DNA from: Hyaloscypha bicolor E
Lineage: Eukaryota > Ascomycota > Leotiomycetes > Helotiales > Hyaloscyphaceae
DNA length: 64,000 bases
Assembly: GCF_002865645.1 (NCBI RefSeq)
Contig: NW_020194626.1
Coordinates: 1,302,001-1,366,000, forward strand
Reading direction: 5' to 3'
This document shows, piece after piece, positions 23,573-37,000 of this stretch. Position numbers and translations under genes: made by a program. The notes beneath the pieces are model-generated. The model was not told the origin of the DNA and made no database searches. It worked only from the letters and a program-made list of their open reading frames with translations. Numbering within the stretch: position 1 is the stretch's first letter; the number at the start of each line of letters is the position of its first letter.

Positions 23573-24674
23573 AATATAATATATTCTAATTATTAAAGAA
23601 ATCTCGGTTTCTAAACTAATAAAGCTATTTATATATTATATTATTAAAAACTTTAATATATTTATAAATATGACTTCTAATAAAATATAAATTTTTATAA
23701 ATTTTTTTTAGTTAAGTTTATATTTCTATTTAAAAATTTAGTAATAATTAAATATAATATTTTATTTATAAATAAATAAATAAATAAAGAATCTAAATTA
23801 AATTCTAAAATAATATTTAAAGTATTATACTAGCTATTAATAAAATAACTAAATAATAAAGCTTATTTTTATAGAATTTATATATTTAATAATAGAAATA
23901 TTTCTATTTTATTCTAGTATTAAATTATATATTAAAAAAAAATTAAAAAAAAGTAATAGATATATAAAAAAAGTATTATAATATAAAATATATTAATATA
24001 AAGTTTAAGATATATAATAAAATTATAGAAATTATAGAAATATAAAAATAAATATATTATTTAGAATTATTATTATTATATTAAATCTATAATATTTTCT
24101 ATTTTTTTTATTAAAATTATAATATTTATAAACTAGTATTATAATAGAACTAGAACTAGTTAAAATTAAGAATTAAAAAAAGTTTAAAATAGAATTTATT
24201 ATAGTTTATAAAAAATATAAAAAATATAAAAAAAAATTTATTTATTAATAAATAATATATAAGAATTAATAAATAATTTAGAAATTATAATTTAAGAATT
24301 ATAAAAATATTTTTAAAAAAATATTATAATATTATTAGCTAAATAATAATATAAAAAATAAATACTTTTATTAGAAAACTATTAAAAATTATATAAAAAT
24401 TATTAAATACTTTAAATACTTTAATTTCTATATTTTATAAATATCTTATTTTTATTATTATTCTTATTAGAATTATTTTAAGAAACGAAAAATAAATTAA
24501 TCTAAAAAGCTATTAGTTATTAATAAAAAATATTAATTATATTTATATTAAGCTAATAAGAATTATTTAACTTATATTTTAAATTATTAGAAGAATTTAT
24601 TAGTCTCGAATAATAGTTTTAATATAAAAAGTATATAAAGTTTAATAAAAAAAATTAAAAAATAATAGTTTTTT
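23573..24674 (+). mobile_element. Gypsy B remnant, first segment
   Basis: Reverse-complemented it follows copy A from about 8690 to 10150. It is cut on the left by C' and on the right by gypsy C. The element continues at 39992-40892. Extremely AT-rich, no frames. Confidence 0.7.
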
Positions 24675-24972
24675 TATAAGGTATTTATTAGTAAGTAATA
24701 AGATAATAGAATGAATTAGTGAGTTATGAAATTATAGTATTAAATTTAGTATAGAACTAATTTCTGTCTTTTCTATAAGGTTCAGGGAAGCCCTTTCTAA
24801 ATAGGAGGCCCTAATAACATATATATAATTAGTAATTTATAAGCCTAATACTTATAATATAAATAATAGTTAGTTATAAAGTTAAAAGGCCTCTAATTTC
24901 CCTAATTAATACCTGTAATATCCGAGGTTTATTATATGCCCTTAAGTTATATATAATTTTATATATATTATA
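24675..24972 (-). repeat. Gypsy C 3' LTR (298 bp)
   Basis: It matches 39689-39986 at equal length, with scattered C/T and G/A differences. Outside the two LTRs lie TTTTT (24670-24674) and CTTTT (39987-39991), a 5-bp duplication with one C/T difference. Since reverse transcriptase is on the minus strand, this is the 3' LTR. Confidence 0.85.
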
Positions 24973-25529
24973 ATTATATCCTCTTTCTAGAATCTTATTT
25001 CTAAGATCTATTAATTTATTCTAGTAAATATTTAATTAATTAATTATTTAATTAAGGTAAACTTCTAGTATTTTGGAAAGTAGTTTTACTAATATAATCT
25101 GGATAATAGATATAAAAATTATCTAATTAGATTAGAGCTAAGTAAGCGAGAAGGAAAGGTAATTATATTCCAGATATAGGAGCTAGCTAGTAATCGCGAT
25201 TTCGTTTGGGATCTAAATATTCTAATTAGCTTAATCCAAAGTATTAAGGTACTATCCTATAAAATTAATACTACTTATTAGATCTTATATTAGAATAATC
25301 TAAATAGCTATATAGAAAGAATTTAATAAATATTTATATAAGAAACTCATATAAATATTTCTAAGATCCTAGAGATTATTTACGGGCTTCTAGAAGTATA
25401 TATTAATTAGTTATACTAATTTCCGATTAGAACTAGTACGAAAACTAGTAATTAATTCAGGTAGTTCTTTATTTCTATAAAAGAACTTTTTTATATTACT
25501 ATATACTCTTTTTCTTTCTAATAATTATA

Positions 25530-25534
25530 TATAT
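25530..25534. repeat. Copia E target-site duplication TATAT (partner 33008-33012)
   Basis: The five bases before the left LTR and after the right LTR are identical, matching the 5-bp duplications made by Copia integrases. The AT-rich context lowers the weight of a 5-bp match, but both LTR boundaries were placed independently. Confidence 0.7.
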
Positions 25535-25675
25535 TATTAAGAGAATAAAAGTATATATTAAGTATATAATATAGATAAAGAAATAAAGCTCTTTTATATA
25601 TACTATATATATAAATCGAGTGGCTAGTATATGTATTCTATATATATACCAGGCTTATAAATTGCTCTTTTAATA
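25535..25675 (-). repeat. Copia E 3' LTR (141 bp)
   Basis: It matches 32867-33007 end to end and at equal length. Termini are TATTAAGAG...CTCTTTTAATA, an inverted repeat, with the usual TG/CA ends mutated to TA. The reverse transcriptase reads on the minus strand, so this is the downstream LTR. Confidence 0.9.
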
Positions 25676-25984
25676 CTTCTATATAATTAAGAGCTCCTAT
25701 AGGATCTGTATATATAAGAAGAGAGTAGAGGCTAGCTCCTATATATAAATAGAACGGGCTATCTTTAGTAAACTATAGCTAAAACCCCTTATAGGAGAAA
25801 AGATAATCTATAGAAGAATAATGAGCCGTAATAAAAGAGAAGACAGAAAGTAATTAGACGAACTAAGCTAAGTAGATAGCTATGGATTAAACTATCCGAG
25901 CGGAATTCGAATTATACGAATATTATATAGTAAAACTACTATATCTCTCTTCCGGATACCGAGAATTCTAGCTCCTATAGGCCT

Positions 25985-27460
25985 ATAGGCCCACTAGTTC
26001 ATTCCACTCCTATAGCCTTCCTAAATATCACGAATTTGTCCCGGTATAAGGCCTTTATAAGTCTATCTATTACTTACTCTGAGGTAGGAATATAGTAGAG
26101 GTTAATTCGTCCTTCTATAAGCTTTTTATAGACGAAATAGTACTAGATATTAATATGTTTGACTCGTCCGTAGAATTAATTATTCTTTACAAGTATAATA
26201 GTTCTTTAATTATTCTTATAGATAATTATGGCCTCGAGACCGGGATCTCTCGGGTTAATTTACTTAAGGAACCCTTAAAGCCAGATAGCTTCCTTAGTAG
26301 TATTTATTTAACTAATATATTCCGCTTTATATATAGATAGGGATATTATAGGCTAGTATTTAGAAGACCAGGAAATTATAGTATTCCCGAAGCTAAAAAC
26401 GTATCCGGATATTAATTAATAGATATCTGGATCCCCGGCCTAATCCGAGTTTATATAGCCAGAAAATAGCTATAAAGTACCGTAAAAAACCAGCCCTAGA
26501 TCTGCTATATTATAGAAGTACCAGAGGATCCGTTCTATAGCTCTTATATAGGTCTTATTAGGATTTAAAGAGAATTATAAGATTACTAAAACCGTAAAAA
26601 TAAGATTCAGATAGGTCCCGAGTATAGCATATATTAGGAAGCTTATAATAGACTAATACTTATAATAGAGTATTTAATTCGCTTAATTATCCGCAGGTAT
26701 AAACCGGGAAAAGATTTCTATTAGTATAGAGACGGGCTTATAAAAGCCAAACCCGTAATCTTAAAGTACCTTTTCTATATAAGCTTTCTGGAAAAGCCAG
26801 AGAATCCGTTATAGACGGTTACGGATAACCTCTATTCTAAGGTAGAAGTAGTATACTTCAAGATCTAATATCTTAACCCGCTTATTTAGAGTAGCCTTAA
26901 TTCTATTAATATCTGGCTTAGAAGCCCCGGTAATTAGGAGATTATTTATATAGATTATAATAATTATATTATCCCGGTAAAAGATAGAGAAGTTAGTATT
27001 AAGAGATTTAAAATCGAGTAAGGCCAGGAAGATAGTAAGTATATTATATTAGACCTATAAAAATTACTTTAAATTATAGAGGGCTTTTCTTAATTTTATT
27101 ATTCTAGAGATCTTATAGTTTATAAGGAATTTAATCTAGATATTCTTATTTATATCTTTATATCTTTATATAGTCTTAATATTTATTTATTTAATTTCTT
27201 AGTTATATATAGCTATAAGAGCGAAAATAGCCTTATAAGATATAGGCTTAATTATAGAAATAAAGGTCTTATAAAAGTCCAGGCCCTCTTTCTACTCAAA
27301 CCTATAAATAACCTAGCGGGCCTTATACTAGAGAATCTTTCTATATATTCTATACTTGATTTTAAAGACATATTTACTTATAAGTATTTAATAATTTAAT
27401 AGGTAGTCTTATTTAGTTTATATCCTATTTTCTACTAAAAACTAGTATTTCTCTTGAATT
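25985..27460 (-). pseudogene. Copia E reverse transcriptase and RNase H
   Basis: Near 26.93-26.97 kb the minus strand reads IYINNLLITGASKPD, a mutated form of the Copia YVDDLLITG box in which both Asp codons became Asn (GAT to AAT). Near 26.1-26.17 kb the order S-x-ILISSTIS matches the usual KHIDIRYHF segment of Copia RNase H, followed by a LPQSK...DLxRPYTGTNS stretch resembling the conserved TSKQVADGLTK tail. Frequent TAA/TAG codons replace Gln. Boundaries are approximate. Confidence 0.7.
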
Positions 27461-30334
27461 ACTTATTCCTACTACTTTTATTATCTGCTATCCTTAGCTT
27501 CTTATAATATTTATAGCTCGAAAGACTTATAGGAATTAGTATAACTAAGAAAGGAAAAGAGAGAGAGCTTATTAAATATAGAAAAGTAGATTAGGAAAAG
27601 ATAGAATATAAGAGGATTAAGAGAATCGGATACTTAATAGAGGAACTCATAAGAGAGAAAGAAATACTCGAGAGATTCTGGTTTATCTATATTCGTATTT
27701 ATAATTAAGGAGAAGGAAGTTTATAGATAAAGTTCTAGGTAATAGATATATTTAAAAGAGTTAGTATCTTTATTCTCTAAGGGCAAATAGAACTCGGGAT
27801 TAGGGTCTGAATCTATAGACGGTTCCGGAAAGAAAAGGTTCTCGAAATTATAAATAAGCTTATTTTCTACTATAGCTTACGGATATAGAGAAGCTTAGTA
27901 TAAGTTCTCCGGATTCTCTGGTTCTTTAAAGTCGGAATTGAGTTCCGGATACCAGAAATACTCTTATTTAATAACCTATAGAAGGAGAGGCTCTTATTCT
28001 AGCAAAGTACCTTCTCAGAAGGCCCGTAGACTTAGCTTAATAGATAAGCCTTACTAGGCGGAGCTATAGACGGTCTATAAGCGAGAAGATATAAAGTTAA
28101 TTACTAGAGAGGCTTCTGGGAAGTATTTAATAGATATAGTCCGTAAGAATTATGGCTAAGGTATACCTGGAGCTAGTAGCTAGTTCCGGACGAGTAAAGT
28201 ATAACTTAGAGCTATTAGAACGGGAAGAGGCTCAGGAGAAGAACATACTACTCTCTCGGGAGAAGAACTACCAAACTCGAGCCAGAAGTTATTATAAGAG
28301 ATAGGTAAAGCTTACTAGAGGTTCCGGTAGATTAACTAGTATAGGCCTGGCGGTTAAGAGAAGCTCAGGGGAAAACCTGAGCTAATTAGGACTAGTAGAT
28401 ATAGAGCAGGAGGGCTAGTACTAATTTGGACTAGTAAATATAGAATAAAGGCCTATAAACGTGGCTAAGATCCGTAAGATAATAGTCTAAGGGAGCTCAG
28501 GAAAGGCCCGAAACTAATTAGGACTAGTAATTACGGGACAGGGGCTCTTAAATATAACTGAGACCTATAGAATAATATCCGGGTCTTAGTAATAAGCTAA
28601 ATAAATTAGTTTTTGTCTGCCGGATACTTCTTTCCTTAAACGGGGTACGAGAAAGTAATTGAGATTAGTATAGGCTTAATATACTCAAAGGTATAGTAAA
28701 CTCCGGATCTAGTAGGATCTATAAAATAATTTATATCCGGATTTTCCTGGATATCTTCCGGATTAAATTACTACTAGAGTATTCGTTTAATAATTTATAG
28801 GGCTATAGCCTAGTAAATCCGTTCGTCTAGTTTAAGGATATAGTATAGGGTATTTCTCTTATATCTAATAAGAATTCCTTTACTAGCTTTATTATAAATA
28901 AGCTTCTATAATTTTCCAGAATTACTATAGTAAATAGTAGAACCAAATATATAAATATAACTAATATATAAGTAATAGCTATATTATACCTTAAATAAAG
29001 TCTTCTTAATCTTGAAATAGGGACTTTATATATAAAGATATATAATATACTTAATAGCCTCGGGCCAGAACTTGAGGTTTAGGCCCGTATATTTAAAAAA
29101 CGAAGCTATTTTATAATAAATAGTTTATCTAAGGCATTTTATAGATTCGTTTATTTAAAAGATATATGATTTAGTTAGTTCCTACCTAATTCCTTCTTTA
29201 AAAAGTACTTTCTGGAACTTATTAGTAATATATTCTCTTCTATTATTATTATAGAGACACTTAATAACCTAGCCCAGATCCGGCTATTTATAATACTTCT
29301 TAAAGTAAATAAAACTATTTATTATATTACCCTTAGTCTTAATTAGGTAAACTACTATAATATATGCTTAAGATAATTATATATAAAATAACTAGGTACC
29401 GGCTTCTATTATAGCCTAGTATAAGTATTAAGCCTATTATATTCGAGTAAATCAGGTCTATTTTATGCTTTCCCGGCTTAATTAGGTAGTTATATAGTAA
29501 TTAATAGCTCTTAAATATAAGATATATCTCGTAAATATAATCTAATAAGTAGTATTTTTTCATAAGATTAATATTCTTATATATAAATAGTAAACGGGCC
29601 ATATTCTATAAACTCAGATATCTTATATAATTATATTACTAAATAATATTAGTTCGGATTATATAGGCTTAAGTAATAGTAGGTTTCTTAATAGGGGGCT
29701 TCTTAATAGCCAGAAAAGCCCTTGATATAGAGGAGATCTATAAAGCTAATAAATAATATAAGATAGAAGAGACTTTAAGTAAAGGAAAATATTATAAATA
29801 AGTACTTAGTAAGAGAGAGTTTGGAACAGATAGCTATAGAACTAGAAAAGGAAAAGAGGCCAGAAAAGGAACCGGAAAAGAGGCTTCTATAGTAAGGCAG
29901 GTAAAGATAGGCTATTATTTTATTTAATCCAGGAGCTAGAGCCCGTATTTTATAGATATATTAATCTTAATCTTACTTATAGTCTAATAGATAGCTTCTT
30001 CTATAAAAACGGGCTGTATTTTCTTTCCTTTAAAGATCTGGGATATAGAAATAAGGTTAAATGGCCCTATAGATAAATAGTACTTGATCTCGGTTAAGTA
30101 AAGAAGTATTAGATAGTTACTAGAACCAGGAATTAGGATTTCGATTATCCTAATTTCTTTAAAACATATACTACTCCTAATACTACTATAAGTATTATAC
30201 TAGCCCTTCCAGAGCTCGGAGAAATTAGCTAAAATACCCGTAATATAATTTATATAGCCTATTTTAATAATTTACTTATTTTAAAGCAAGTAAGGTAGGG
30301 CTAAGAAGACTTAATTATCTATTAGAATAGGAAT

Positions 30335-30600
30335 AATATTCTCGGATATAAAATTATTAATAGCTATATAATTAATTATTAGGGTATCCGTATCTATAGT
30401 ATCTGCGGTTTACTCGGGTAAAGAGAAGGCTTTTAGCTTCTTAAAATCTCTCTTGCTTTTATTTATTTGCTTCTACTTCTTATTTCGGGCTTTTTATTTA
30501 TTATTAAACTTTTTCTTAAGATATAAGTACTTTAGAAAGTATTTGGCCTCCGTATAGTAGTTCTTATTATAATAAGTATAATAGTTAATTATACCGGATA
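30335..30600 (-). pseudogene. Copia E gag zinc knuckle and protease
   Basis: Minus strand 30541-30600 reads YTYYNKNYYTEAKY. In the C-x2-C-x4-H-x4-C pattern all four ligand positions are Tyr, as expected if TGT/TGC became TAT/TAC and CAT became TAT. About 50 codons downstream (30335-30405), DTLIINYIAINNFI fits the Copia protease motif W-I-I-D-S-x-A-T-x-H with the same mutations. Spacing and order agree with Copia polyproteins. Confidence 0.65.
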
Positions 30601-32851
30601 AATAAAAGAAGCTATAAGTTATAAGAGCTATTCCGGTACTAGTAATTAATAAGAATTACTACTTCTCCTTATTATAGGCCTTCTAAACCATAATATTAAA
30701 CGTAATTATAAGGGTATTAATAGAGGTAATTAGGGCTATAAATTAAGTAAGTATAGTAATAAAGATATTATATATAGAGCCAAGGCCTTAGAAAAAGTAA
30801 AAAATAAGCTAAATCTCTGAGAATATAATAAACGAGTAAAGGTTTTCTAATTTATAGTTAATTTATAAAAGCTAGCCCGAGAAATTAGTAATACTTTTAT
30901 AATTCCTAAGATAAAGAATATAGAACCAGATTATAAGCTCTATTAGCTTTCTAGAGCCCTTTTTATAGCTAGCCCGGAAAATATTAAATATCTAATATAT
31001 CCGGATCTTTAATTTAATCTTTTAGTAATTATTATACTTATACTTACTCCGGATTACTATATATATATAGCCTTATTTCTTTATCCAGATTAGGAGTACT
31101 CTATTATACTTTGCCTTAAATAAGGTATAGTTTATATATTAAGTAAGATATATTATTTACTAGGCCTCTATAATACTATCTAGAAGATCCGCTAGAGGAG
31201 GCAGGTAATATAGCTTCTTTACTTATTATATTATATTTATAAAGCCTTCTATTATAAGTATTTCCTCTAGTTAATAGAAGAAGTCCTATTAATTAGATCC
31301 GTTATTCTTGAGCTATAGAATTAAGCTAAGAGATATTCTACTTATCTTACTCTTATTAGATAATATGGCTTATTTATCTAATTATAAGTCTGGAATCTTA
31401 ATAACTTTAATAGGAAAGGAATTAGCTAATCTATAATACTTATATAAATATAGATAGGTAAGTTATAAAAGACAAGAGGAAGAATAAGAGAAAGGTAATA
31501 GGGACTTTAAGTAAGGAGGTCTTTATAGAGAAGAATATAGATATAGAGGATCTGAGTCTGAGCTTAATAGCTTTTATAGAGAAAGAGGCTCGGATTCAAA
31601 ATAGAAGAACTTAAAAGGGGCCTCTTAAGGGGCTAAGAGAAGGAGAGAGCAGAACTATATAATAGTTAGTTAAGCAAGAAGTAAGACTTGAGAAAGAGGA
31701 TAAGAGAGAAAGTAAGTCCGTAAGGGGATTACTACTTGAATCTCTCAAGGGAAGCAGATCATAAAGCTAAAAAGATCCGAGGAACCGGCGGGCAAATAGT
31801 AACTCTCTTGAAAATCTGCTTGAGAGAGGGAAATAGAGAAATATAGCCTATTAAATATAGACGGATAGAAATCGGGATCTAGAAGGCTATAATATATATT
31901 AAATATATCTTGAATAGTACTCTTAATATAGGAGAGCTAATAGCTAAGATTATATTATATAAGACGGTAATTTGGTAGAGATTACTTAAGTTAGAAAAGG
32001 GTTTACTTAGTAAGTTATGGGCAAGAAAGAATAATAGAGGTTCTCCCCTGCCTTTTATCTTCCGGAGTAAATTCTCTCTCCTCTTTACTAGTTTCCTTAT
32101 ACTTGGGAGTAAATATTAAGTAAACAAATCATATAAACTATACGAACTATATAAGTATAGGTATAAGCTCGGAAATAAGGTTCTTATTATTTTAGTATAA
32201 TATAAAAATTGAGATATAGCTTACCAGAAGTTCTCCGGGACTACTATACTAAGAAAGAGCTAATAAGAGGGCCTCGCTTCGTAATTTATAGCTTTGAGAA
32301 GCTAAGAATAAGGTTTTTATCTGTATAATTCAAGGGAATTAGTCTATTATATAAAGATATAATGGTTTCTATAGTAATACGAGGGCTCAGAGCCTGTAAA
32401 TCGGCACTTGACGAGATAGTAATTGAGAGATATGGAGCTAGTGGGCCTATAGCTCTAGATATGGAAATAAGAAGGCTGAAAAACGCCTTTTAGAGGCTCT
32501 ATATCCGTAAAATGCGGTAGAGAAAGAGGGAAGGGTAGGAAATTAATCTCCGGGAGATTTATATAACTCGTTTACGGATGAGCTTTGGCCGAACTATCCG
32601 TATATACTAAGTAGGGAGGCTAGGAGGGGCTAAAGTAAAAGAGTAAGGCAAGAGAATAGAAAAAAGAATATAGTATCCTATATCGAATTTCAAAAGTAAG
32701 AGATAGTTTTCGAAAGAGAAAGATATCTAAAGCTCTTATATACCAGAAATCGGGGCGAGAGGAGCTATAAAAAGATTAATTTTTATGCTTTTATAAGTAG
32801 ATGGGACTTAGTATATAAGATAAGAGGAAGAAACTAAGTCCTAATAAAAAT

Positions 32852-32866
32852 CCGGGTATTATAACC
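32852..32866 (-). promoter_or_regulatory. Candidate primer-binding site of Copia E
   Basis: Next to the 5' LTR the minus strand reads GGTTATAATACCCGG. It resembles GGTTATG-GCCC, the complement of the initiator tRNA-Met anticodon stem-loop that primes Drosophila copia through a half tRNA. The match needs one extra base and RIP changes, so it is tentative. Confidence 0.3.
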
Positions 32867-33007
32867 TATTAAGAGAATAAAAGCATATATTAAGTATATA
32901 GTATAAATAAGGGAGTAAAGCTCTCTTATATATATTATATATATAAATCAGGTAACTAGTATATATACTTTATATATATACCGGACTTATAGATTACTCT
33001 TTTAATA
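32867..33007 (-). repeat. Copia E 5' LTR (141 bp)
   Basis: Partner of 25535-25675; same length and termini. The two differ by perhaps 20 scattered, mostly transition differences. Transcription would run leftward from here. Confidence 0.9.
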
Positions 33008-33173
33008 TATATAATAACTTTTTCTATTATTACTTTCTAGCCTCTTTTTCTGCTCTTCTCTAAGTCTTCTTTAATTATTTTTAATTAATTCTATAATATC
33101 TTCTTCTAGCTTTATTATTTACTTATATAATAATAAGTATAAAAATAATTTTATAGCCTCCTTTTTTATTACT

Positions 33174-33205
33174 AGTAAATACTTGAAATATTTCAAGTAT
33201 TTACT
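33174..33205. repeat. Perfect 32-bp palindrome
   Basis: AGTAAATACTTGAAAT is followed directly by its exact reverse complement with no spacer. It lies exactly where alignment between gypsy C and the C' fragment stops (about 33170 and 22790). It may mark a rearrangement junction, or be an element-internal hairpin. Confidence 0.9.
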
Positions 33206-36200
33206 TATTAATTTCTTTATCTTATATATTATAATACTTAATAAGAAGAATTATAACTATTATAATAAGGGTTCTAAGTCTTATATATTAGTAAGTTCTT
33301 TAGCTTTAATATTTATTAAAGCTAATATGATTTCAGATTTCTTATTACTTATTAGAGGCTTATTAGTTTTAGAAAAATACTATTATAACTTTTAAGAAAT
33401 TTCTTAAAGTATATCCTAAATAGTATTATATTAATAAGAATAATATTATTAATTAGGTTTTTAAAGACTAGAAGAATACTAATAAGCTTCGGAAATCTTT
33501 TTCTTATCTTAATAAAGCAGATAATAATATTACTTAGATTAGTATTCTAAAAATAAGTTTTTTTTAATATATTTAGGTACTTACTAATTCCTTAAAGAAA
33601 TATTATAAAGTCTATCTTTAAAATATTAATCTTATTACTAAGCTTATTACTAAGATTATTAAATAATTTATTACTAGTACTTTAAGTATTAATAATATAA
33701 TACTTATAATTATTTAGGACCTGACTCTAGAAGTTTAGGCCTTTTATAAGATATATATAGCTATTATAAGTTCCTTACTTACTTTTCTTAATATCTTTAA
33801 TACTAATATTATTATAGTATAACTATATTTTATTAAAAAATAAGTGAATTCCGGAAAATATTAGCTAATTTTTTATTAAGTTCTAAATAGAACTAGTATT
33901 TAGTATTCTTGCTTTAGGAATTAGGAATTTATAGAAATTAGAGTTTATTTATTTGAAATACCTATAGCTAGTTTACTTATAATAAATCTTTCTTAATCCT
34001 AAATCTTTTTCTAATAATTTAAATATAATTCTTATAAGCCTTAATAAAATTCTAGAAAACCTTTATAAGTAAAAAAATCTAGAGAAAAAGTATTTTTATT
34101 ATTATTCCGGGCCTTTTCTTAGCTATTTAGATTTTCTTTTTCTTTTAAATAGTCTTTTTCTTAGTAATTTAGAATTCTTTTTAATTTTAAAAAATTATTA
34201 AAAGATAGTTTCAGATTCTAAGCTATAGTTTTAGTTATATAATTTTAGAAGTTTCTTAGAATTTTTAAGATTAGAGAAAGTAAATAACTAAATATAAAAT
34301 TTTTTAGGCCAGGCTTTCTATTTAATTAAATACTATTACTTCTTGCTTTTATTATCTTATTAGTAATTAATAATAGCTTCTATTTCTTATTCTTATTCTT
34401 TATTATTATTTACTAATTCCGGAAGTTTTCCGGAAAAATATAAATATAGCTTCTAATTCTTTTTTATTATATATTTTTTAAGAAAGGAAATATAAAAAGT
34501 TAGATATAAATAATTATATATATTTAGTAATTTTAACTTATATATTAAATTACTAATATATTTAAAGATCTTAAATAAACTTATAAATTTTGGCTTAAGC
34601 TTTCTTATCTTAAGTTTAATATTTCTTATTAATAATATTATCTAGGCTTTTTTAGAATAGTATTTAACTAACTAGTACCTATTATAATAGGTTTCCTAAT
34701 TATTTTATATATAATACTATAAATTCTTAAGCTTTCTTTATTTTACTTTAAAGATTTCTAGCCTTCTATATATAGCTAATATCTTTTCTATAATCCTGTT
34801 CTTAGGATTTTATAAAAGTTAAAAGTAGTATTCGTAATATATATAAAAAATATATCTTATAAAATCTAATATTTTAAGTTATTATATATAAATTTCGTAA
34901 AAAATAATTTCTTAAACTAGTTATTTTTTTAGGTATTATAATAATATCTCAGGTAGTATTTCAGGGCCTGGTTTTGCCTTTTTATCTAATTATTTATCTA
35001 AAAATAATAAGCTATATTTAAATACTATTTATATATTAAATAGAAATAGAAAGTAGACTAGAACTAGCTAGTAAATACTATTTCTTAATCGGAAATAATT
35101 TTATTAGAAGAACTAAAAATCAAGAAAACATATTCCTATATAATCTTAGTAAGCTCTAGAGAATTAATAGTTTTATAATATATAATATATCTTATTATTT
35201 TAGAGTACTAGTTAATAACTATAAGAATTATATTAAAATTAGAACTTTTTACTAGGTTCTTATATAATAATAGACCTATAATAAAATCTATAAAGATCTT
35301 ATTCTAGGATCTTTTAGGCTATAATAAACTACTAAGTAAATTATATAATAAATACTTCTTTATCTTAACTTTTTAGTAAATATTATATTCTTAATAATAA
35401 TTATAAATGTCTTTTTCTATATTCTCCTAATACTAGGATTTTCTAAGAAGCTCGAGAGCTTTCTTTATTCTATAATATTTGGCTATTAGGTTATTATAAT
35501 AAAGCTTTATAACTTCTTAATACAAAACAGAATTATTAGATATAATAATTCTTAAATAATATCTAAATAAGCCCGAATTATTTTTCTAGTTTTCTTTTTT
35601 TTTAGTATCTTTCTTACTAAGTTTCTATTTCAAGATATTCTAATATTAAGAATTATTTCTCTAAGTTACCTAGATAATATCTAGAAGAGATTTAGATAAA
35701 GGAGCTAATACTATAGCTCTTTTAATAGCCATATATATCTATATATAGGGAATTAGGTATTTATAATTATCTAATTTAAAAACTCGAGAAACTAAGAAGT
35801 CTTTAGTTTTATTAAGTAATATAACTATAAATATTCCTATTACCTTAGCTATAATAATAGAGCCTTTAAGGCATTTCCTTATACCTTACTTCTTAACTAA
35901 TTCTATAATTAAGAGATCTATAAGATAATCTATTTACTTGTCTTATAATAAATATTTCTTTTTAGCTATTATAAATATAGTAAGTATTAAATAATACCTA
36001 TTTTAAAAAGGGAATTCTTTAAATATCTATAAGAGTCTCTAAATTATAATTATAAAAGCTTTCTTTAGCTTATTCTAAAAGGTTAGAAGCCAAGTTATAT
36101 TAATAGAACCTTTTTTATAATTAGGTTTTCTATTAGGTCTATTTACTAAATTTAAGATATCTTTATAATAAATAATATTAAAATTATATATTATAAGATA

Positions 36201-36229
36201 TATTATCTAATATACTTAATAGCTTTCTA

Positions 36230-37000
36230 AATACTTTATTTCTATAAAGTATTAGAGGTTATTATAGTCTATAATAATCTCGATTATAAACCTGGATTCT
36301 TTAAGGTAATAGTACTAATATTTAAAGGCTTTAATAATTACAAGTAGCTCTCTATTATAAGTACTATAGTTATATTTAGTTCTAAAGAATTTCCGGAACC
36401 AGAATATTACTAGATACTACTAGTATTTTTTCGGGCTATTACTAGAATTAACTTATTATAAAATAATACTAGTAATTATAAATTTTAATATATTAGTTTT
36501 AATATAAATCTTCTTAGAAGAATTAAAATAGATTAGAATAGGTATTATAATAAAAGCTTTTTTTAAAGTCTTAAAGCTTTTAGCTACTTTATTTATTTAT
36601 ATAAAAAGACCGGATTTCCGGCTCTTTTCTATTTCTTTTAAGAGATTTATTAAGCCTATAATTACCTGAGAGTAATAGTAAATAAACCTATGGTAGAAAT
36701 TAGTAAATTTAAGAAATACTTAAATATTATAAAATAATTCTGGTTCTAGTTATTTAATAATACTATAGGCCTATTTAGGATTTATATAAATACTTTCTAT
36801 TCTAATAAGGAAGCCTAAAAATTCGACTTTCTTAATATTAAACTCGTATTTACTAAGTTTATAAAATAGGTTATTTTTATATAGCCTAGTAAGTACCTGG
36901 TAAATATAATTATAGTATTTATTCTTATTTTAGGAGTAAATAAGAATATTATCTAAATAAATAATTATAAAATAATTCAGGAGCCTTATAAATATAGTAT
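36230..37000 (-). pseudogene. Gypsy C reverse transcriptase and RNase H core
   Basis: Near 36.93-36.98 kb the minus strand reads FIIIYLDNILIYS, the gypsy RT YLDDILIYS box with Asp to Asn at the second catalytic position. Near 36.24-36.3 kb, IIIDYNNL followed by YFIEIKY matches the TDHKNLxYFM segment of Ty3/gypsy RNase H with His to Tyr. The about 700-bp spacing is right for the family. Integrase should lie between about 34.9 and 36 kb but is too degraded to assign motif by motif. Confidence 0.7.

Larger units (their letters stand above)
25676..32866 (-). mobile_element. Copia E internal region (Ty1/copia, inserted in gypsy C)
   Basis: About 7.2 kb between the LTRs. The minus strand shows, 5' to 3', the gag zinc knuckle (about 30.55-30.6 kb), protease (about 30.34-30.4 kb), RT (about 26.9-27.0 kb) and RNase H tail (about 25.98-26.17 kb), the Copia order. 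The 29-30 kb stretch between protease and RT must hold integrase but I could not pick out its motifs. 31-32.8 kb should be leader and gag. It is less AT-rich than the surrounding gypsy, consistent with a younger insertion. Confidence 0.85.

Noticed and set aside
26155..26340. 61-residue plus-strand frame
   Set aside because: Antisense to the Copia E RNase H region; chance opening.
33183..33395. 70-residue Ile/Tyr/Asn-rich frame starting at the palindrome
   Set aside because: Composition is that of AT-rich DNA; no homologue or motif, and it lies in the 3' part of gypsy C.
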